From: Sitta carolinensis
Lineage: Eukaryota > Chordata > Aves > Passeriformes > Sittidae
Direction: 5' to 3'
NCBI GenBank assembly: GCA_032173965.1
Contig: CM063290.1
Span: 11,805,501-11,869,500, forward strand
Length of the DNA: 64,000 nt
This document shows positions 59,072-64,000 of this stretch, in pieces; the first letter of the stretch is position 1; each line of letters opens with the position of its first letter. Under the pieces are notes generated by a model, which was given only the letters and a program-made list of their open reading frames with translations, made no database searches and had not been told where the DNA came from. Both the position numbers and the translations under genes were made by a program.

Positions 59072-60138
59072 CTGAGGGATTTTATAGATGGTGAAGTGCA
59101 CATTCCTGATATGACAAATGACAAGGACTACCCAAAGCCTGGTGACCTGATTGAGATCAAACGGGAATGTGATGAGTACTGGGCCCTCTATGTGGGGGAT
59201 GGATATGTCATCCATGTGACAACTATAGGTAAGGCTGGTGGAACTGGCAGGATGCAGAGGGTGTGTTGGGGTGCTCTAGGAGCCCTATGTCCCTCCAAGT
59301 GCTGCTGCATGTGGACCCTGTGTGTGTGTAGATGACCCTTGCAGGAGCAGTCCAAAAGCCATCTGAGGTTTGGAGGGTGCAGAGAAGGTCTGCCTGCCTT
59401 CCTTATCTCTTCCCTGCCTTCCCCAGATGATAATGGAGCCCCATCCCTGTCAGACAGCAGTGAGACAACAGGAATCAGAAGGGCCAAGGTGAAGAAGCAG
59501 CTCCTGTGGGAGCTGGCTGGAAATGATGACTGGGATGTCAACAACAAGTACGACTGTCACCGCACTCCTCTGCCCGTGCGGGAGATCATCCGGCGTGCGG
59601 AGTGGTGGATTGGCTTCACAATGCCGTGTGATGTGCTTGGCAGCAACTCAGAGTATTTTGTGAGAAAACTCCGCTATGGTGGCCGGGTGAGTGAGACGGG
59701 GTGAGCCCCTGGGTGCCCCCCAGAGCCCCTCCTGGCTGCTCCCTGTGAGCCACAGGGCTGGGACACAGCCTGCAGCCTGCATGGGCACGGCCCAGTCCCA
59801 GGCATGGGCTCCAAAGCAGCGCTGCCTCTGGCCTCTCCTGACACCCGCGACCTGGAGGGGCACTGTGGTCTGTCTGCAGCCTGACAGTGTCCTCTTAGTG
59901 AGTGCCACCTCCTCGGGGTACAAACCTGGGTGTTACCCCTTCTGCTTATGGGCACATGTCTCTTGTTCTTTTAATTATCCTGATTATCCCTGACGATTCG
60001 TCATTACCATGCCTGGGGCTAAATGAAAGTGCTCACTGTGTTTCAAGTCTGTGTTTCACTTTCCCTTTATCTGCTGAGATAGCAATTGTTTGCATGGTGG
60101 CAGTAGGATCTGTGCTGTTGCTTTCACTGTGTGGGTGA
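59072..60138 (+). CDS. PLAAT-like protein with lost catalytic residues, gene E
   Basis: Exons 59072-59228 (or ATG at 59111), 59427-59686 and 60079-60138. From that ATG it encodes 145 residues: KPGDLIEI and the fold-typical [12 protein letters not shown] are kept. Residue 23, the catalytic His, is Tyr (codon 59177-59179), and the catalytic Cys is Ser (codon TCA 59648-59650) in SNSEYFV, where the following His is also Tyr. The frame is otherwise intact. It looks like a pseudoenzyme rather than a dead gene. The frame is also open upstream of the ATG to the acceptor at 59071, so an earlier coding exon is possible. Poly(A) signal AATAAA 60282-60287. Confidence 0.75.
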
Positions 60139-60746
60139 GCTTGCTGGGGGCAAAGTGCAGAGAGAAAGAGAGCACTGATGAGCCATCAGGAAAAGCTCAG
60201 AGAAAAGCAGGGATTCCCTGGCTGCCCAGGGTCTCTACCTTGCTTTTGCCACTCTCATGGAAAGAATTAAATGAAAGCTTTAATAAAATGTAAAACCCCA
60301 AACTCCTCATGCCTAGAGTCTTCATTTACATGAATACAGCTTTGCATGCAAGTTCAGCATTCTGGCCTTGCTTCTCCCTGCCATCCCAGTAAGAAATACC
60401 AAAACAAGCATATCATCAATTCAAGGTGTTTCCCAGCAACACTCTCCTGTTTGTCACATCTGCTTTTAATTTTTGTCTGTGATGATTTTTGTGGTAGTCT
60501 GCAAGCACTTGAAAGCAAAGTTTCCCTTCCTTACCCTGCCACCTCCTCTCCAGTGCTTTACTGAGGACTGGTGCAGGCTTTCTACCCTCCTCCTGGTTTT
60601 CTCCATTACATCCTATGGGCTCTTTCTGTGGAAAAACTGTGTTTAACCTTAACTTTCTCTAATAGTAAATGAAATTTCTCAGTGAGGATTTACTGTGTGT
60701 TTTGCAGCTGAGGGCTTTTGTAGGTGATGAAGTGCTGATTCCTGAT

Positions 60747-61771
60747 ATGACAAATGACAAGGACTACCCAAAGCCTGGGGACCTGATTGAGATCAAACGG
60801 GAATGTGATGAGTACTGGGCCCTCTATGTGGGGGATGGATATGTCATCCATGTGACAACTATAGGTAAGGCTGGTGGAACTGGCAGGATGCAGAGGGTGT
60901 GTTGGAGTGCTCCAGGAGCCCTATGTCCCTCCAAGTGCTGCTGCATGTGGACCCTGTGTGTGTGTAGATGTCCCTTGCAGGAGCAGTCCAAAAGCCATCT
61001 GAGGTTTGGAGGGTGCAGAGAAGGTCTGCCTGCCTTCCTTATCTCTTCCCTGCCTTCCCCAGATGATAATGGAGCCCCATCCCTGTCAGACAGCAGTGAG
61101 ACAACAGGAATCAGAAGGGCCAAGGTGAAGAAGCAGCTCCTGTGGGAGCTGGCTGGAAATGATGACTGGGATGTCAACAACAAGTACGACTGTCACCGCA
61201 CTCCTTGCCCGTGCGGGAGATCATCCAGCGAGCGGAGCAATGGATTGACTGCATAGTGCCGTGTGATGTGCTTGGCAGCAACTCAGAGTATTTTGTGAGA
61301 AAACTCCGCTATGGTGGTCGGGTGAGTGAGACGGGGTGAGCCCCTGGGTGCCCCCAGAACCCCTCTGGCTGCTCCCTGTGAGCCACAGGGCTGGGACACA
61401 GCCTGCAGCCTGCATGGGCACGGCCCAGTCCCAGGCATGGGCTCCAAAGCAGCGCTGCCTCTGGCCTCTCCTGGCACCCGCGACCTGGAGGGGCACTGTG
61501 GTCTGTCTGCAGCCTGACAGTGTCCTCTTAGTGAGTGCCACCTCCTCGGGGTACAAACCTGGGCGTTACCCCTTCTGCTTATGGGCACATGTCTCTTGTT
61601 CTTTTAATTATCCTGATTATCCCTGACGATTCGTCATTACCATGCCTGGGGCTAAATGAAAGTGCTCACTGTGTTTCAAGTCTGTGTTTCACTTTCCCTT
61701 TATCTGCTGAGATAGCAATTGTTTGCACGGTGGCAGTAGGATCTGTGCTGTTGCTTTCACTGTGTGGGTGA
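60747..61771 (+). pseudogene. PLAAT-like gene F, frameshifted copy of E
   Basis: Exons (60708-)60747-60864, 61063-61321 and 61712-61771 align to gene E. A 1-base deletion near 61204-61206 (ctccttgccc against ctcctctgccc) shifts the frame and leads to a stop near 61,254-61,256. Before and after that point both frames are well kept. It shares Tyr23 (60813-60815) and the Ser codon TCA 61283-61285 with E. It is a young pseudogene, or the base loss is a sequence error. Poly(A) signal AATAAA 61915-61920. Confidence 0.75.
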
Positions 61772-62301
61772 GCTTGCTGGGGGCAAAGTGCAGAGAGAAA
61801 GAGAGCACTGATGAGCCATCAGGAAAAGCTCAGAGAAAAGCAGGGATTCCCTGGCTGCCCAGGGTCTCTACCTTGCTTTTGCCACTCTCATGAAAAGAAT
61901 TAAATGAAAGCTTTAATAAAATGTAAAACCCCAAACTCCTCATACCTAGAATCTTCATTTACATGAATACAGCTTTGCATGCAAGTTCAGCATTCTGGCC
62001 TTGCTTCTCCCTGCCATCCCAGTAAGAAATACCAAATCAAGCATATCATCAATTCAAGGTGTTTCCCAGCAACACTCTCCTGTTTGTCACATCTGCTTTT
62101 AATTTTTGTCTGTGATGATTTTTGTGGTAGTCTGCAAGCACTTGAAAGCAAAGTTTCCTTTCCTTACCCTGCCACCTCCTCTCCAGTGCTTTGCTGAGGA
62201 CTGGTGCAGGCTTTCTACCCTCCTCCTGGTTTTCTCCATTACATCCTATGGGCTCTTTCTGTGGAAAAACTGTGTTTAAACTTAACTTTCTCTAATAGTA
62301 A

Positions 62302-63579
62302 ATGAAATTTCTCAGTGAGGATTTCTTGTGTGTTTTCCAGCTGGGGGTTTTTGTAGGTAGTGAAGATCACATCCTGTATGACACAGAAGACAAGGACTAC
62401 CCAAAGCCTGGTGACCTGATCGAGATCAGTCGGGGACATTACCAGCACTGGGCCCTCTATGTGGGGGATGGATATGTCATCCATGTGACAACTATAGGTA
62501 AGGCTGGTGGAACTGGCAGGATGCAGAGGGTGTGTTGGAGTGCTCTAGGAGCTTTATGTCTCTCCAAGTGCTGCTGCATGTGGACCCTGTGTGTGTGTAG
62601 ATGACCCTTGCAGGAGCAGTCCAAAAGCCATCTGAGGTTTGGAGGGTGCAGAGAAGGGTTGCCTGCCTTCCTTATCTCTTCCCTGCCTTCCCCAGATGAT
62701 AATTCTTCGCCCATGTTAGCCGGCAGTGAGTCATTACTCATCAGCAAGGCCAAGGTGAAGAAGCAGCTCCTGGTGAAGGTGGCTGGGAATGATAAATGGC
62801 GTGTCAACAACAAGTATGACCGTTACCGCATTCCCTTCCCGGCGGAGGAGATCATCCGGCGTGCAGAGCGCCGGATTGGCAGCATAGTGCTGTATCGTCT
62901 GCTCCTCAAGAACTGTGAGCACTTTGTGACACTGCTTCGCTATGGACAGGCAGTCTCTGAGCAGGTGAGTGAGACAGGGTGAGCCCCTGGGTGCCCCCCA
63001 GAGCCCCTCCTGGCTGCTCCCTGTGAGCCACAGGGCTGGGACACAGCCTGCAGCCTGCATGGGCACGGCCCAGTCCCAGGCATGGGCTCCAAAGCAGCGC
63101 TGCCTCTGGCCTCTCCTGGCACCCGCGACCTGGAGGGGCACTGTGGTCTGTCTGCAGCCTGACAGTGTCCTCTTAGTGAGTGCCACCTCCTCGGGGTACA
63201 AACCTGGGCGTTACCCCTTCTGCTTATTGGACACATGACCCTCCCTAATTTAATTACCCTGATTACTTTTGCCTGTTCTTTGTTATCATGTCTGGGGGTA
63301 AATATAAGTGCTTATCTTGTCTCTAACCTGTGTTTTACTTTCCTTTTACAGGCCAAAACTGCACTTGAACGTGGCCATTTAATTACTACTGCAGTGACTT
63401 TGTTAGGAGGAATTGTTTATGCTCTGCCAGCTGTTCCTGTTTTACTTGTTGCTGATGTTGGTTTGGTCGGTCTCAGTGCTGTCAGTATAGGTTTGGGTTC
63501 CAGCAATATTGTCCATTGTGTCACTTTTGACAAGTTCAGAAGGTCAGAGAGAGATATTCTAGAACAGAAGTGCTGTTAG
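62302..63579 (+). CDS. PLAAT/HRASLS-family phospholipase A/acyltransferase, gene G
   Basis: Exons 62341-62497 (or from ATG 62302), 62696-62964 and 63352-63579. The catalytic set is intact: [15 protein letters not shown] and KNCEHFV. Unlike A-F there is no in-frame ATG shortly before KPGDLIEI; the nearest is 62302, giving 230 residues with an extension ([10 protein letters not shown]...), unless a spliced upstream exon supplies the start at the ttccag acceptor (62340). The last exon is 76 codons long, with a long Val/Leu/Gly-rich stretch that could span a membrane twice and a charged end. ATTAAA at 63683-63688 may be the poly(A) signal. Confidence 0.8.
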
Positions 63580-63689
63580 AAGAGCTCAAGCATGGCATAT
63601 AGACCCTGTAACATTGTTCAGCTTTTGCCACAACTGTAACGAGGACTTGCTAACAACTGCTGTGATAATCAATTATAGACTGATTAAAA

Positions 63690-64000
63690 TATAAAAATCC
63701 AAACTCATCTTGCCTAAAATCATCTCTTATCTTTTGAGGATAGCTTTGCCTACAAGTTCAACAGTTCAGCCTTGCTTTTCTCTGCCATCCCATTAGAAAT
63801 AATATGTCAAGAATGTCAGCATTCAGGGTGACTGCCAGCAGCACTAGCCTGGTTTCCACATTTGCTTTTATTTCCATGTCTGTGGTTATTTTTGTGGTAG
63901 ACTGCAAGCAATTGAAGCAAATTTTCCACTGCTCTCCCTCCTCCCCTCCCCCCTTCCCCTTCAGTGCTTTTCTGAGGACTGGTGCACACCACCCACATCC
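63690..64000 (+). other. Start of another PLAAT spacer unit at the window end
   Basis: Matches the spacers at 58,660-58,950 and 60,300-60,570 with moderate identity (atagctttgc...aagttcaac, gctgaggactggtgca-like text near the end). A further PLAAT copy may follow outside the window. Confidence 0.55.

Overview
The window reads as a vertebrate nuclear genome, most likely a bird. Genes are split by GT-AG introns, the introns and spacers carry CR1-type LINE 3' ends, short GC-rich tracts sit beside long AT-rich ones, and CpG-island promoters are present. No CRISPR, prokaryotic operon, rRNA or tRNA signal was seen.

Region 1 (1-32,133, + strand) is the 3' part of one very large gene for a zonadhesin-like membrane mucin. 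I traced 44 coding exons from 97 to the stop at 32,031-32,033. All splice phases agree and the exons sum to 8,310 nt (2,769 residues plus stop); the 5' end lies outside the window. Domain order: end of a MAM domain, 3 mucin-like exons, three VWD-C8 units (D1-D3) with TIL modules before D2 and D3, 1 mucin-like exon, a complete MAM, an array of mucin-like exons, D4-D6 each followed by TIL, one EGF, one transmembrane helix and a short cytoplasmic tail. D1-D3 is GC-rich and compact; D4-D6 is AT-rich with long introns. The first 1.1 kb recurs almost unchanged 8,008 bp downstream.

Region 2 (about 32.1-34.7 kb) is intergenic, with a CR1 fragment and no supported gene.

Region 3 (about 34.7-64 kb) is a tandem cluster of seven PLAAT/HRASLS (H-REV107-like) phospholipase A/acyltransferase genes, all on +, named A-G here: A (35,652), B (41,974), C (49,690), D (57,489), E (59,111), F (60,747) and G (62,302). 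They share one plan: a first coding exon with the catalytic His, a second with the NCEHFV cysteine motif, and a last exon with a hydrophobic C-terminal anchor. B and C are copies of a 7.7-kb tandem duplication whose spacer occurs a third time before D. Each 7.7-kb unit carries a 2.3-kb non-autonomous LTR retroelement with a perfect 6-bp target-site duplication, inserted 12 bases after the PLAAT stop codon, between the stop and the ancestral poly(A) signal. E and F have lost the catalytic His and Cys and look like pseudoenzymes; F also has a 1-bp frameshift.

The most unusual signal is that promoter, intron 1 and intron 3 of the PLAAT copies are nearly identical while their protein-coding exons differ strongly. 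That pattern fits gene conversion of non-coding parts, diversifying selection on the proteins, or both.
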